A program made the position numbers and the translations under genes. A stretch of 64,000 nt of DNA from Gimesia aquarii (lineage in GTDB: Bacteria > Planctomycetota > Planctomycetia > Planctomycetales > Planctomycetaceae), in NCBI RefSeq assembly GCF_007748175.1, contig NZ_CP037422.1, forward strand, positions 1,900,528-1,964,527, given 5' to 3'. This document shows positions 35,234-46,035 of the stretch, piece by piece. A model generated the notes under the pieces. The model did not search any database and was not told where the DNA came from. It saw only the letters and a program-made list of their open reading frames with translations. Numbering within the stretch: the stretch's first letter is position 1; every line of letters begins with the position of its first letter.

Positions 35234-36433
35234 TTAGTCTGTAATTGTTGTACGGTAAAAATCATTTGCAGCGGCTACACCAGCACCAGGACTAAGTTGG
35301 TAGCCAGCATGTAGCAGACATTGATCCAGTGCGGCCAGAAACATGAGCACGTTAGACCCCCTGCTCGTTTCTCCCATTAAACCAATCCGCCAGGTTTTAC
35401 CCTTCATTGATCCTAACCCTCCCCCAATTTCGATTCCAAACCAATTTAAAAGCTGGCTGCGAATAGCAGCGTCATCGATTCCCTCAGGAATTTTGACCGC
35501 ATTGAGCATCGGTAATTGATGGTCTTCCGCGACGGCAAACTGAATTCCCATCGCTTGCAAGCCTGCTTTCAACGCACAGTGGTTTGCATAATGCCGGGAA
35601 TATCGGTTTTCCATACCTTCTTCGAGAACCAATCGCAGCGCTTGATGCAAACCGTAGTTCATATTGATGGGAGCAGTATGGTGATACGCACGTGAACCTC
35701 CCCAGTAGGAACGAACCATCGACATATCTAAATACCAACTGGAGACCTTCGTCTTACGGGCATCCATGGCAGCAACAGCGCGTGAACTAAATGTGACGGG
35801 AGCCAAACCAGGAGGACAACTGAGGCACTTTTGCGTGCCACTATAAGCGGCATCGATATTCCATTCATCGATTTTGACAGGCATTCCGCCCAGTGAGGTC
35901 ACACAATCGACCAGCAGCAATGCGCCTGCATCATGTACGACATCAGCCAGTTCTTTGAGCGATTGTGCGGCACCAGTCGATGTTTCGGCATGTACAATTC
36001 CCAAAACTTTGGGTTTTTCTTTTTTTACGACTTCGGCAATCTCTTCTACTGAAAACACCTCACCGAACTCACGGGTAATCTCAACTACTTCAGCTCCGAC
36101 CCGACTGGCCACATCAGCCATCCGGCCGCCGAATACACCATTCGTGCAGACAACCATTTTGTCACCTGGCTCGATCAGGTTCACCACACAGGCCTCCATT
36201 CCTGCGCTCCCGGTACCACTCACCGCCAGCGTCAGTTCATTTGTAGTATGAAAGAGCGTCCTTAACATTTCCTGGAGCTCATCCATGACTTTCAGAAAGT
36301 AGGGATCTAGATGGCCCACGGTAGGTGCCGCCATCGCGGTCAGTACACTGGCAGCAATATCACTCGGACCAGGCCCCATCAGTGTGCGGCGAGGAGGTTG
36401 AATAGGACTGTGAAAATGATGTTCGATTGTCAT
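35234..36433 (-). CDS. Class V aminotransferase (serine/alanine-glyoxylate type)
   Basis: A 399-residue PLP enzyme of the alanine/serine-glyoxylate aminotransferase group, which transfers the amino group of serine or alanine to glyoxylate in photorespiratory-type or one-carbon metabolism. Key segments are [12 protein letters not shown] near the N-terminus, [12 protein letters not shown] (PLP phosphate site), [22 protein letters not shown] (Asp for the pyridine N) and [15 protein letters not shown] with the Schiff-base Lys. The C-terminal [16 protein letters not shown] is typical. Full length. It lies 74 bp downstream of the isochorismatase-like gene on the same strand. Confidence 0.93.
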   Translation of the reverse strand: MTIEHHFHSPIQPPRRTLMGPGPSDIAASVLTAMAAPTVGHLDPYFLKVMDELQEMLRTLFHTTNELTLAVSGTGSAGMEACVVNLIEPGDKMVVCTNGVFGGRMADVASRVGAEVVEITREFGEVFSVEEIAEVVKKEKPKVLGIVHAETSTGAAQSLKELADVVHDAGALLLVDCVTSLGGMPVKIDEWNIDAAYSGTQKCLSCPPGLAPVTFSSRAVAAMDARKTKVSSWYLDMSMVRSYWGGSRAYHHTAPINMNYGLHQALRLVLEEGMENRYSRHYANHCALKAGLQAMGIQFAVAEDHQLPMLNAVKIPEGIDDAAIRSQLLNWFGIEIGGGLGSMKGKTWRIGLMGETSRGSNVLMFLAALDQCLLHAGYQLSPGAGVAAANDFYRTTITD

Positions 36434-36507
36434 TATATGTACTCTTTATGGTTGGTAGAAACTTTAAATTAATTGACTATTCTAATTACAACAATAGTAG
36501 AAGTCGC

Positions 36508-37092
36508 TTACTGTTTCTCAGTCACCAAACGACTGATCTGTTTAAATTCATCCGTCCCAGCAACTTCACACCACTCAAATAAAATCGATTCCGTGGTAGT
36601 GATCTGTGCACCCGAATTTTCCATACGTTTGATCGCCACTTTCCAATCGAGCTTGTTACGACTGGCAACGGCATCAATGGGAATGATAACGCGATAGCCT
36701 GCTGCTAACAAATCCAGAGTAGTCTGTTGCACACAGATATGCGCTTCGATCCCGGTCAGTACAATTTTCACACGACTGTCAATCGTGTTGGTAATCGACC
36801 CCCAACCTAAGCATTCTGCGCCGCTGAAACGAACCTTTTCTTTCGGTTCCGGCAGTAGATCTGCCAATTCCGAAACAGTGGGTCCCAAACCTTTGGGATA
36901 TTGTTCGGTACTACTGATGGGAATTTGAAAGAGATTTGCAGCTTGCGCTAATTGTTTGATCCGAAACACAAGTTCTTTCGCTATAGGAATGACAGGCACC
37001 AGCTTTTCCTGCACATCAACGACGACTAATTGACATTCCTGATGAGAAAGTAAATCAATACTGCGAGGGAACGAAGGGGAAGTCTCTGTCAT
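36508..37092 (-). CDS. Isochorismatase-family hydrolase (YcaC-like)
   Basis: A 194-residue cysteine hydrolase. The catalytic Asp is in LVVVDVQEKL, a Lys in the KVRFSGAEC region, and the nucleophilic Cys in GIEAHICVQQT, with the non-prolyl cis peptide site just before it. The family hydrolyses isochorismate, nicotinamide or related amides; this compact form is closest to YcaC-type proteins. Upstream in the same strand as the aminotransferase gene, possibly one transcript. Cytoplasmic. Confidence 0.88.
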   Translation of the reverse strand: MTETSPSFPRSIDLLSHQECQLVVVDVQEKLVPVIPIAKELVFRIKQLAQAANLFQIPISSTEQYPKGLGPTVSELADLLPEPKEKVRFSGAECLGWGSITNTIDSRVKIVLTGIEAHICVQQTTLDLLAAGYRVIIPIDAVASRNKLDWKVAIKRMENSGAQITTTESILFEWCEVAGTDEFKQISRLVTEKQ

Positions 37093-37297
37093 GTGCTGAC
37101 CTGATTAACGAAACGACAGCGGAAAGCTCAAGATATACTTAATAATCATTGAAGAATCCGTTATTTTTATAAGATCTGTACTGCATAGTAGAGCGAGTGG
37201 TAAAAGAAAGAATCAACAGCGAATCTGCTTTCGAATTCCATTCCGCATTGATAAAATACAGTTTCAAAGTTGTACCCTAACAAATTGGTAACATATA

Positions 37298-38197
37298 GTG
37301 AAGCACATGAATCATCTCAATTTTTTTGCCCTTGGTCTTAAGCGACATTTTGTTTTACTGTCTGGAGTTCTACTGCTTCTCTCATTCGGAACAGGAGATC
37401 TTTCGGCTGACGAACAGCGATCTGCCTTACTCAAACAATTTGTCAAAGAGCTGGTGCCGATTACTCCGGGCAAAGGAATCTTCCCCCAATCATTTCAAAT
37501 GGGCTCTACAAAGGGACTGCCAAACGAAACACCTGTCCACACAGTCACTTTCACTACTGATTTTTGGATTGGTAAGTATGAAGTGCCACAAAACCTTTAT
37601 GAATCGGTCATGGGCAATAATCCCAGCCGCTGGAAAGGACCTCGCAACTCTGCTGAAGAGTTCGATTGGCGTACGGCCAATCAATTTTGCCAGAAATTAA
37701 CCCAGCTATTGCGAAAAGAATCATTAATTAGACCCGATGAGGAAATTCGCCTGCCTACCGAAGCCGAATGGGAATACTGCTGCCGCGCGGGAACGACGAC
37801 GGAATACAGTTTTGGCGATCAAGCACAAAAAACAGGCGATAAGGGTAAACTCGCTCGCATTCTTGATGAATATGCCTGGCATACAGGCAATGCAGCGGGC
37901 AATGATCCCCCGGTGGGGGCTCTGAAACCGAACCCGTGGGGACTGTATGATATGCACGGTTACCTTTGGGAATTCGTGGCAGATCCCTGGCACGATAACT
38001 ATAAAAATGCACCCAAAGACGGTCAAGTTTGGGGGACTGGAACCCCAGAATCGCCGCGTGTGATCCGAGGCGGAGCGTGGACTGACCGATATGACTATCT
38101 CAGATCTGCATTTCGTAGAAAAGTAAGTCCAACAACTCATAGCCCAGCATTAGGTTTACGTTGTGTTAAAGCAAAAGTTAAAAAATCGGAAAACTAG
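37298..38197 (+). CDS. Exported SUMF1/FGE-like protein lacking catalytic Cys
   Basis: A 299-residue protein with a signal peptide (LLSGVLLLLSFGTGDLSA) and the formylglycine-generating-enzyme-like fold. Signature pieces are MGSTKGLPNETPVHTV, FWIGKYEVPQNLYESVMG, RLPTEAEWEYCCRAGTTTEY, NPWGLYDMHGYLWEF and RGGAWTDRYDYLRSAFR. True FGE carries two Cys after the RGG motif to copper-activate oxygen and modify sulfatases; here that region reads RGGAWTDRYDYL with none, so this is a noncatalytic or differently acting relative, common in planctomycetes. The four sulfatases here therefore need an FGE from elsewhere. Start may be the GTG at 37298 or ATG at 37307. Confidence 0.88.
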   Translation: MKHMNHLNFFALGLKRHFVLLSGVLLLLSFGTGDLSADEQRSALLKQFVKELVPITPGKGIFPQSFQMGSTKGLPNETPVHTVTFTTDFWIGKYEVPQNLYESVMGNNPSRWKGPRNSAEEFDWRTANQFCQKLTQLLRKESLIRPDEEIRLPTEAEWEYCCRAGTTTEYSFGDQAQKTGDKGKLARILDEYAWHTGNAAGNDPPVGALKPNPWGLYDMHGYLWEFVADPWHDNYKNAPKDGQVWGTGTPESPRVIRGGAWTDRYDYLRSAFRRKVSPTTHSPALGLRCVKAKVKKSEN

Positions 38198-38377
38198 GCT
38201 CTACGAATTGCAGGAGTGTAGCGCCGGTGATACTCTTTTATATAGTTTGGGCCACTTTCGACAGGAAATCAGAAGTTTTTTGCTCAAGTGAGATCCTGTT
38301 CGTGTTGAGTTACTTCATTCACCTCAAGTCGTTTCTGTTTTTAAAGTATGTAAATAAGGCGAGAAAGTTTGTCTCCC

Positions 38378-40150
38378 ATGAGTTCAGAACAACCATCAAC
38401 TGAAGAAATCAAGGCCAGCGAAGAAACACCAGATACGAATCCGTCGGCAGATCAGGGTCCGAGCGATAAGGATCAAATCGTTGAAGAAGCGAATGCGACC
38501 GAAGCTGCTGCCTCCACGCCGGTGACAGAACCGCAGCCTGAAACGACTCTTGAGCCTGCACAAACAGCAGAAGAAAACAACGACCCGGAACAAGCGACTG
38601 AGGCTGAAACATCAGAGAAAGAACCAGTCGCCAAAGAAGAACGTAAAGTTCAATTAAAACCTAAAGTCGACCCGGAACAGTTTAAAGCCGTTCCTTCACT
38701 TGGTTCTGGTGGTCCACCTCAGCAGCAAACAAAAGATGGCGAAAAGGGTGACGCAGAAGAGCTCAGTGAACAAGAACTTCAAGAAGCGGCTCTGTTACAG
38801 ATTGCAGAAGCAGCAGAGCCCGTTGATATTCCCCCCGAAGTCGATGATATCGGCCAGGATCTGGAAGCAGAACTGGCCGCGGCCTTATCTGACCAGGGAG
38901 CACAGGAACTCCCAAAGACTCTGACTGACGAAGAAATTGCCGCAGAAGCGACTGAGGAAACCGCCACGGCAGAACCTCAACCGGCAACGCCCGCTGGTGA
39001 AGCAAGTGATTCTCTCGCAGAAGGGGATCGGCTCAAAGGAAAAGTTGAATCGATCAACAATGATGATGTCTTCATTGATTTAGGAACTCGTGCTCTGGGA
39101 ACTCCGGGTATTGTTCCACTAAGACAATTTGGTGACAAGGCTCCTGAAGTTGGCCAAGAGGTCGAAGTCAAAATCACCAGTATCAAAGAAACAGAAGGGC
39201 TCATTGTACTTTCCCTACCACGCGGACGTCATAAGCCTTCCGGAAACTGGGATGCTGTTTCTGCAGGACAAGTTGTGGAATGTGTTGTGAATAAATCAAA
39301 TAAAGGCGGTCTTGAAGTCAATGTCGGAAGCTTGAGAGGCTTCCTCCCAGCAAGTCAGGCTGACCTCTATTTTGTGGCAGACCTGGAACCGTTCGTAGGG
39401 CAAAAACTGACCGTTCAAATTACGGAGGTCAATCCTAAGAAACGAAATTTGGTCGTAAGCCGCAGAAAGTACCTGGAAGCAGAACGGGAAGAAATTCAAA
39501 AGGAACTCTGGGAGAAACTCGCCGTTGGTCAGGAAGTTACGGGAACCGTCAAGAATATCAAGAACTATGGTGCGTTCGTCGACATCGGAGGCATTGATGG
39601 ATTTCTGCATATCGGTGAGATCAGTTGGAATCGTATTAAACACCCTAAAGATGCACTTAGTGAACAGCAACAGATCAATGTAAAGATCCTCAAGATCGAT
39701 CGCGAGAAGAATCGTATCAGTCTGGGAATGAAACAATTGCAACAGGATCCCTGGTTAGCGGCAGAGGAAAGTTATGCCAAAGGCTCTACCGTCACAGGAA
39801 AGGTCACGCGCACCACTGACTTTGGCGCCTTCATCGAGCTTGAACCGGGCCTGGAAGGACTCGTTCATATCAGCGAGCTGGATCACCGTCGTGTCAAAAG
39901 AGTGACAGAAGTCCTGACCGTGGGACAGGAAACATCGGCAAAGGTACTTGAAGTAGATCTAAACCGCAAGCGCATTAGCTTATCTTTGAAAGCCCTCATT
40001 GATAAACCGGAAGCCCCTGCGGAAGAGCAAGCAGAAGCACAACCCGCCTACGAACGAAAACGGAAAGGCCCACTACTGGGCGGCAATGCAGGTGATCCAG
40101 CCAGTGGAAGCGGTGGCGGGCTGTTTGGTAACCCCACCGATTACAAATAG
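38378..40150 (+). CDS. rpsA: Ribosomal protein S1-like, four S1 domains
   Basis: A 590-residue RNA-binding protein. Residues 1-220 are an acidic, Glu/Ala/Thr-rich disordered segment. Four S1 (OB-fold) domains follow: [20 protein letters not shown], then [20 protein letters not shown], then [20 protein letters not shown] and [20 protein letters not shown]. The last two have the canonical [16 protein letters not shown] surfaces. The tail is Gly/Ala-rich. Bacterial S1 normally has four to six domains and no such long acidic extension, so the N-terminus is unusual. It helps mRNAs bind ribosomes. ATG at 38378 is preferred to TTG at 38369. Confidence 0.88.
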   Translation: MSSEQPSTEEIKASEETPDTNPSADQGPSDKDQIVEEANATEAAASTPVTEPQPETTLEPAQTAEENNDPEQATEAETSEKEPVAKEERKVQLKPKVDPEQFKAVPSLGSGGPPQQQTKDGEKGDAEELSEQELQEAALLQIAEAAEPVDIPPEVDDIGQDLEAELAAALSDQGAQELPKTLTDEEIAAEATEETATAEPQPATPAGEASDSLAEGDRLKGKVESINNDDVFIDLGTRALGTPGIVPLRQFGDKAPEVGQEVEVKITSIKETEGLIVLSLPRGRHKPSGNWDAVSAGQVVECVVNKSNKGGLEVNVGSLRGFLPASQADLYFVADLEPFVGQKLTVQITEVNPKKRNLVVSRRKYLEAEREEIQKELWEKLAVGQEVTGTVKNIKNYGAFVDIGGIDGFLHIGEISWNRIKHPKDALSEQQQINVKILKIDREKNRISLGMKQLQQDPWLAAEESYAKGSTVTGKVTRTTDFGAFIELEPGLEGLVHISELDHRRVKRVTEVLTVGQETSAKVLEVDLNRKRISLSLKALIDKPEAPAEEQAEAQPAYERKRKGPLLGGNAGDPASGSGGGLFGNPTDYK

Positions 40151-40259
40151 TTGTTGCTTTCTGCTTTTAGTTCATTATGAAATCAGAAAAAGAGTTTGTC
40201 AGTCAATGGCGAACTTCTTTATTAAGCACTTCACCACTCAACTTTCTTTATCGCCCAAG

Positions 40260-41744
40260 CTACGCGATGATGTCGTGTACGACACGTGTCGGAAACTGAT
40301 GAGTGAGCCGTTCACCCAGACCGTTACGTTCGTAAACCAGCTTTTCGTGGTTCATACCTAAGAGATGCAAAATGGTGGCGTGCCAATCCTGGATACTGAC
40401 TCGATTTTCTACGGAAGCATATCCCACTTCGTCGGTGTTGCCATAAACCAGTCCCTGTTTCACTCCTCCGCCTGCCATCCAAGCTGAGAAACCATAAGGA
40501 CCATGATCGCGTCCCGCCACCTGCATTTTCGATTCAGAGGCAATCTGCGCGGTCGGCAAGCGTCCGAACTCTCCTCCCCACAGTACCAGAGTAGAATCTA
40601 ACAATCCCCTTTGTCTGAGGTCTTTCAACAAACCGGCAATGGGAAGGTCTGTTTGACGACAGGCACTACTCAGAGATTTTTGAATATTCTGATGGTTATC
40701 CCAGACTTGGCCGCGCGTATAAAGTTGAACAAACCGAACCCCATTCTCAACCAGCCTTCGGGCCAGTAAACAACGTCTGCCAAAATTGTCAGTCTCTTTC
40801 TCATTAATTCCGTACATGGAAAGTGTCTGCTCAGTCTCTTGTGAGATATCCAGCGTTTGTGTTGCCTCCAGCTGCATGTTCGCAGCCATCTCATAATTGC
40901 GAATCCTGGCTTCTAATTCCTGTTGACCAGGACGTTGACTCTGATGCATGCGGTCTAACTGCTTGAGTAACCGCTGTTTGGTCCGGGCAACCTGTTCGGA
41001 CTCAGAATAATCAGGTGCCAGGTTCAGTAAAGGTGAACCGGTGGCCTTCATCCGTGTTCCCTGGTAAAGGGGCGAAAGATACGCCGACATCCAGTTATCC
41101 ACATTATTAACTGGCAGGCGATTACTGGGGTCAGCCAGGACTACGTACGCGGGTAGATTTTGATTTTCATTACCCAGGCCATAAGTAATCCAAGAGCCCA
41201 GGACGGGGTGCCCGGGAAAAGTTTGCCCCGATTGCAGTTTGTAGATGGCCGGTTCGTGGTTGGGATGTACGTTATACATGGAACGAATTATCGTCAGCTG
41301 ATCGACCTCTTCCGCAATGTGAGGCAACGCTTCAGAAACCCACGCGCCCGTTTTGCCATGCTGCTGAAACTTGAAAGGACTTTGCATTAATTTTCCAGTG
41401 CGATCTTTTTCGAAAACCGCATTTCCGGTCAATTCTCGAGGAGCCGTTTTTCCATGAAACTTTTTCAGCGCCGGCTTAGGATCAAATAAATCAACCTGAC
41501 TGGGGCCGCCTTGCATGCAAAGATGAATGACCGATTTTGCACGAGGTGCGAAATGAGGTCGTTTGGGGGTCAGGTATTCAGGGATTCGATGTATGTTATG
41601 CTGCTTCTGATTCTCAGCCATCAGGTTTTGCTGACCAATCAATGAGGTCAACGCAACACCATACAGCCCATCTGTCATGCGGTCGAAAAAACTTCGACGC
41701 GAGATGGCAGCCATGATCGAATTTTGGTTTGAGGAGGGAGGCAT
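40260..41744 (-). CDS. DUF1501 family protein
   Basis: A 494-residue member of the DUF1501 family, alkaline-phosphatase-fold proteins widespread in planctomycetes. Recognisable pieces are SRRSFFDRMTDGLYG (divergent Tat-like signal), KSVIHLCMQGGPSQVDLFDP, LPAYVVLADPSN, RRCLLARRLVENGVRFVQLY and DSTLVLWGGEFGRLPTAQ. The family lacks assigned activity but is regularly encoded directly after a DUF1549/DUF1553 cytochrome-like gene, as here (6 bp), so both act on the same secreted pathway. Possible hydrolase or sulfatase relative. Confidence 0.93.
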   Translation of the reverse strand: MPPSSNQNSIMAAISRRSFFDRMTDGLYGVALTSLIGQQNLMAENQKQHNIHRIPEYLTPKRPHFAPRAKSVIHLCMQGGPSQVDLFDPKPALKKFHGKTAPRELTGNAVFEKDRTGKLMQSPFKFQQHGKTGAWVSEALPHIAEEVDQLTIIRSMYNVHPNHEPAIYKLQSGQTFPGHPVLGSWITYGLGNENQNLPAYVVLADPSNRLPVNNVDNWMSAYLSPLYQGTRMKATGSPLLNLAPDYSESEQVARTKQRLLKQLDRMHQSQRPGQQELEARIRNYEMAANMQLEATQTLDISQETEQTLSMYGINEKETDNFGRRCLLARRLVENGVRFVQLYTRGQVWDNHQNIQKSLSSACRQTDLPIAGLLKDLRQRGLLDSTLVLWGGEFGRLPTAQIASESKMQVAGRDHGPYGFSAWMAGGGVKQGLVYGNTDEVGYASVENRVSIQDWHATILHLLGMNHEKLVYERNGLGERLTHQFPTRVVHDIIA

Positions 41745-41750
41745 GGTTTT

Positions 41751-44567
41751 TCAATCAATATAAAGAAACTCGGCTGAGTTCAGTAACACGTGACAAAAAT
41801 TAGAGAGGCCATTATGGGCGGTTTTATTCTGCTTCTTAGCCTCTTCTGGCTTCCTGGCAACCAGAGGCATTGTTGCTTCTTTGCTTTGGCCTAAGAGACG
41901 TAACGATGCCAGAGCAATCTTTCTCTCCTCAGGCAATGGATCGCGCTGAAATGCAAGTTGATACACAGCATCGATCTGTTTCTTCGGATCATCACCTGCC
42001 TGCGCCTGAACCCGTTTGGCAAACAAGGCGGCAATGTCATACACCATTTTATTATTCACGAGAAGTAAAGGCTGTGAAACAACGGTTGAGTTTTTACGAA
42101 CCGTGCAATTCGGATTCATTTGTGGAAGATCAAACACTTCCAAAAACGTCGGCATTTCTTTTCGTCGGTGTCTGACATAAACGCTTCTCCGCCACCCCTG
42201 TTCGGTTCGCTTTGAAGTCACCAGACCATCCGAACGAACTTCCACATCAACCGGTGGACCAAATGGTGTCTCATCAAGTTGTCCCGCGGTAAAAATGAGC
42301 GAATCTCGCAGTTCTTCTGCTTCCAGCCTACGTAAGGGCATGCGGGAAATCAGCCTGTTTTCCGGATCTCGTTTTTGATGGAGTGAAGTGATAGACGAAG
42401 ATTGGCGATACGCACGCGACGTCATAATCAAACGATGTAACTGTTTGAAACTCCATCCATTTTTTACAAAGTTCACAGCCAACCAGTCGAGTAGTTCCGG
42501 ATGACTGGGTGGAGTGCCCAAGGCACCAAAATTATCGAGGCTCTTTACAATTCCGTTTCCAAAATGTTTATTCCAGATACGGTTGACGATCACCCGTGAA
42601 GTCAATGGATGATCAGGCTGAGTGAGCCAGCGGGCGAATGCCAGTCTGCGCCCGGTTTTGAAAGTTGTTTGTGTGATTGGCTCAATATGATAGGGCGAGA
42701 TTCCATCCGCAATGGCAGAAGGCGTTCCGGGCTGTACAAGGCCTGTAGGCTGATTTTCATCACCACGACGATAAATATAAGTCGGCGAGGGACGACCACG
42801 GTCCCATAATGCTCGAATCAAATTGGGAGTCTTCAATGAAGCGGTTCGCTTTTTCAGTTCTTTATCGAGCGCCTTCTTTTCTTTTTTAGAGAGCTCCTTG
42901 TTTTTAAGCTTTGCTTTTAATTCCGCAATTTGTTTTTCAATGGGTGCATTGTATTTGTCGATTTCCTCTTGTTCCTGCTCAGGGATCACCGTTAATAATC
43001 GGCTACGGGCTCGTTTCCACTGATTGCTGAATGGTTGTGGTGTCATCCAGTCGTATTCGTCGTAAGCCCCCTTGAAGATTGCCATCATCCGGTAATAATC
43101 TCGTTGCGGAATCGGATCGTATTTGTGGCTGTGGCAACGCGCACAATTCATCGTCAATCCAAGTACGCCACGAGCGAGTACATCGAGTTCGTCCGAAATC
43201 ACTTCCATGCGGTCTGAAACCCGGTTCACCGGATTCGCTGAAGTTCCATCGGGAGCCATGCGCAAAAAACCGGTCGCCACCAGTTTTTCAATCACTTCCG
43301 GTGTCGCATTTTGTGGGTTCGCGTAATCCACTAATTCATCACCCGCCAACTGCTCGGTGAGAAAGACATCATACGCTTTATCCTCACCGAAAGAACGAAT
43401 GACATAATCACGATAGCGGTAAGCGTATTTCCGAATCAAATCGGCACTCCGCTTTCCTTCGGAATCGGCATAGCCGGCTAAGTCCAACCAAAATCGCCCC
43501 CATTTCTCCGCATAGCGCGGAGACTGTAACAAACGGTCTATCAGGTTCTCATAAGCCTTTTCACTCTCATCTGCGAGGAACTCCTGCACTTCACTCGGAG
43601 TGGGAGGTAAACCTGTTAAGACAAATGTCGCGCGACGAATGAGCGTGCTTCGATCCGCTTCCGGAGCATAAGACAGTTTCTGCGATTCTAATTTTCGAAG
43701 AAGAAAAGCATCGATTGGATTTTTAACCAGCGACTGATGAATCACAGCCGGAGGGTCGACCTGCTGAGGAGGTTGAAACGACCAGAATTGGCGATCCGCT
43801 TTTGAAACCAATGGATCCTGTTCATAGCGGAACTCCTCAGCTTCCACTTTCACTTCCGAGAGCCCCTGGCGAATCCATTTGGTGATCGTTGCCAGTTCTT
43901 CATCAGTCATCGGCTCGATGCCAGCCCGACTGATTTCTCCCTTCGGCGGACAGGTCTTCTCGACGATATACTTAACCAACAGACTTTCAGCTGGTTTGCC
44001 TGCGATGACTGCCGCCCCTGCTTCGCCTCCTGTGAGCATTTTTGTCTTGGAGCGAACATCGAGTCCTCCCTCCTGGTACTCGGGACCATGGCACATGACA
44101 CAACGTCGGTACAAGATCGGGAGAACATCGTGTTGAGTGAGTATGGCAGGCGCATGTGCTTCGGGGCTCTGCTGAAACTTCAATCCTGTAAGAATCCACT
44201 GACGTATTTTGGAGAGCTCCTGTTTCGATAATGGCTTTGAACCTTCGGGAGGCATCTGACCATCATGCAGGTATTCAAACAACAGGCTCTCATCTGGTTT
44301 GCCCTTGACTAATCCCGATCCCGATTCGCCACCTTTCAGTAGATTTGCAGGAGAACTCAGGTCAAATTCTGCTTTTCGTGTTTTCTGATTATGACACTTG
44401 ACACAATGTGCCTGGAAAATTGGTTGAATATCAACTTCATAAACAATGCTTGTCGACTGGGCAGATTCTGTAGAGGTCTCTGTCGAGTAGACAGGTAAAG
44501 ATCTGGCAATCAAGACAATCAGACAGTTAAACAGCAAAAATAAAAGTCGATGCCGGGAAACAACCAT
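41751..44567 (-). CDS. DUF1549/DUF1553 protein with c-type haem motifs (PSD1-type)
   Basis: A 938-residue exported protein. After a signal peptide (LLFLLFNCLIVLIARSLP) it carries planctomycete cytochrome-C domains with three CxxCH sites: HCVKCHNQ, RCVMCHGPE and NCARCHSHKYDP. DUF1549 (DAFLLRKLESQKLSYAPEAD, then LDLAGYADSEG) and DUF1553 (RIWNKHFGNGIVKSLDNFG, PLRRLEAEELRDSLI) follow. Thus it is a multi-haem secreted protein whose DUFs are diagnostic of planctomycetes. Its haem sites suggest electron transfer to a co-secreted enzyme. It is the first gene of an operon with DUF1501 (6 bp downstream). Confidence 0.95.
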   Translation of the reverse strand: MVVSRHRLLFLLFNCLIVLIARSLPVYSTETSTESAQSTSIVYEVDIQPIFQAHCVKCHNQKTRKAEFDLSSPANLLKGGESGSGLVKGKPDESLLFEYLHDGQMPPEGSKPLSKQELSKIRQWILTGLKFQQSPEAHAPAILTQHDVLPILYRRCVMCHGPEYQEGGLDVRSKTKMLTGGEAGAAVIAGKPAESLLVKYIVEKTCPPKGEISRAGIEPMTDEELATITKWIRQGLSEVKVEAEEFRYEQDPLVSKADRQFWSFQPPQQVDPPAVIHQSLVKNPIDAFLLRKLESQKLSYAPEADRSTLIRRATFVLTGLPPTPSEVQEFLADESEKAYENLIDRLLQSPRYAEKWGRFWLDLAGYADSEGKRSADLIRKYAYRYRDYVIRSFGEDKAYDVFLTEQLAGDELVDYANPQNATPEVIEKLVATGFLRMAPDGTSANPVNRVSDRMEVISDELDVLARGVLGLTMNCARCHSHKYDPIPQRDYYRMMAIFKGAYDEYDWMTPQPFSNQWKRARSRLLTVIPEQEQEEIDKYNAPIEKQIAELKAKLKNKELSKKEKKALDKELKKRTASLKTPNLIRALWDRGRPSPTYIYRRGDENQPTGLVQPGTPSAIADGISPYHIEPITQTTFKTGRRLAFARWLTQPDHPLTSRVIVNRIWNKHFGNGIVKSLDNFGALGTPPSHPELLDWLAVNFVKNGWSFKQLHRLIMTSRAYRQSSSITSLHQKRDPENRLISRMPLRRLEAEELRDSLIFTAGQLDETPFGPPVDVEVRSDGLVTSKRTEQGWRRSVYVRHRRKEMPTFLEVFDLPQMNPNCTVRKNSTVVSQPLLLVNNKMVYDIAALFAKRVQAQAGDDPKKQIDAVYQLAFQRDPLPEERKIALASLRLLGQSKEATMPLVARKPEEAKKQNKTAHNGLSNFCHVLLNSAEFLYID

Positions 44568-44851
44568 GACTGAATGTTGCTCGTTTATAAAGGAAGGAGA
44601 CTTGTGGAAGAAATCTCATTATAACAAAAAACGCATCAATGATGTCAAGCGCGTAAAAATCCTAATGAAATTGAGAACCTTTCCCGATTCGTACCCATCA
44701 CGGTTTTTCCGCATGTGGGACGGAATTAGTACAAAACCATGTTAAATTCACAATCTAGTTGACTCTCAAATTTGAGGGAATTAGGATTGAAGTCAGTTGG
44801 AGGGGAGCGGATCCCCAAAATTTTACAACACTTTTTTCAGGAACCAGTTTG

Positions 44852-46009
44852 ATGATCAGATCGCGAATCATGAAAGCAGGCGCCCCTATTGTGGCGCTCC
44901 TGCTGCTACTCACAGGTAGCCAAATGGCTCAAGCCGGTGTGACCAAGGATGCGGCGAGCAAGTATCTCAAAAAAGTACAGAAGGGAAATCCCGATTTCAA
45001 ATCGGTTGGGAAAATAACCTTTGGACCCAGCGGATTGCTGGTGGTGGCGGACCCCGCGAAAGCGACTGTAACTGTAATTGACACTCATGATCTGGGCCCC
45101 TTAAAAAAGCTGGAAAAGAAAATTCCTAAAATTGATGTTGCTGTCGCCGCCAGTATGGGGGTTGAACCCTCCCAAATTCAAATCGCAGATATGGCCGTGA
45201 ACTCACAAAGTGGTAAAGTCTATCTTTCCGTTCGCCGTAAGACTGATGGGCAACCCGCCATCCTGGTCATTGACGCGCAAGGTAAGGTCAAAAACTTCGA
45301 TCTGTCTGAGGTCGATTTTGTGCAGGTTGGTCTGCCCGGTGGTAAGAATTCTAAAATCAGAAATATTACAGGAGTGGCATTGGCCAGTAATCGTCTTTTG
45401 GCAGCAGCACAATCCAATGCCGAATTTGTCAATAAAATTTATTCGATTCCTCTTCCGATCACACATGGAACCTCGGCTGATATCTACAGTGCCGAAACGT
45501 ACCATGTAGCACATCGCAGGTGGGAAACGAAGGCGCCCATTCAATCTTTTGTACCGTATACCAACCAAGGCAAGAACTACATTGTAGGCGCGTTTGCCTG
45601 TACGCCTATCGCCAAATTTCCGCTGGATGAATTACAGTCGGGCAGCAAAGTCAAAGGGACGAGTGTGGTCGAACTCGGTTCAGGAAATCGCCCCTTGGAT
45701 ATGTTGACTTATGAAAGTGATGGCAAAGAGTGGCTGTTAACCAATACATTTCGGTTCCACTGGAAAAGGAATATGTATGGTCCTAGTAAGTGGTGGGGCG
45801 TCCGCGTCAATATGGACTACCTCGAAGCGGAAGACGTGAATGAAGATGCCGTTCGGCGAAATGTGAAACAGAAATCAGGGCCGGATGGAATCGAAATTGT
45901 CGATCAGCTTGCCGGTGCAGTGCACATTGATAAACTGGATAAAAAAGAAATCGTTGTACTCCGTGATAATGACGGACACCTCGATCTGGAAATTTCACAG
46001 CTTCCTTAA
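44852..46009 (+). CDS. Exported propeller-like hypothetical protein
   Basis: A protein of about 385 residues from ATG at 44852 (CAGGAA upstream); the frame is open back to 44759 without a start site. Signal peptide: APIVALLLLLTGSQMAQA. The mature part has repeats with the V-x-V-D-x-H and FGPSGLLVVADP type, suggesting a beta-propeller, for example DPAKATVTVIDTHDLGPL and VYLSVRRKTDGQPAILVID. Unrecognised in function, but three neighbours (DUF1549/1553, DUF1501, Ig-like) are secreted too. Divergent from the DUF1549 gene (about 285 bp). Confidence 0.72.
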   Translation: MIRSRIMKAGAPIVALLLLLTGSQMAQAGVTKDAASKYLKKVQKGNPDFKSVGKITFGPSGLLVVADPAKATVTVIDTHDLGPLKKLEKKIPKIDVAVAASMGVEPSQIQIADMAVNSQSGKVYLSVRRKTDGQPAILVIDAQGKVKNFDLSEVDFVQVGLPGGKNSKIRNITGVALASNRLLAAAQSNAEFVNKIYSIPLPITHGTSADIYSAETYHVAHRRWETKAPIQSFVPYTNQGKNYIVGAFACTPIAKFPLDELQSGSKVKGTSVVELGSGNRPLDMLTYESDGKEWLLTNTFRFHWKRNMYGPSKWWGVRVNMDYLEAEDVNEDAVRRNVKQKSGPDGIEIVDQLAGAVHIDKLDKKEIVVLRDNDGHLDLEISQLP

Positions 46010-46035
46010 TAGATGTTGTGAGTCAGCTATAGACT

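Noticed and set aside
38396..39742. Long antisense frames within the S1-like gene
   Set aside because: They follow from low-complexity Glu/Ala codons on the sense strand, and the S1 domains define the true frame.
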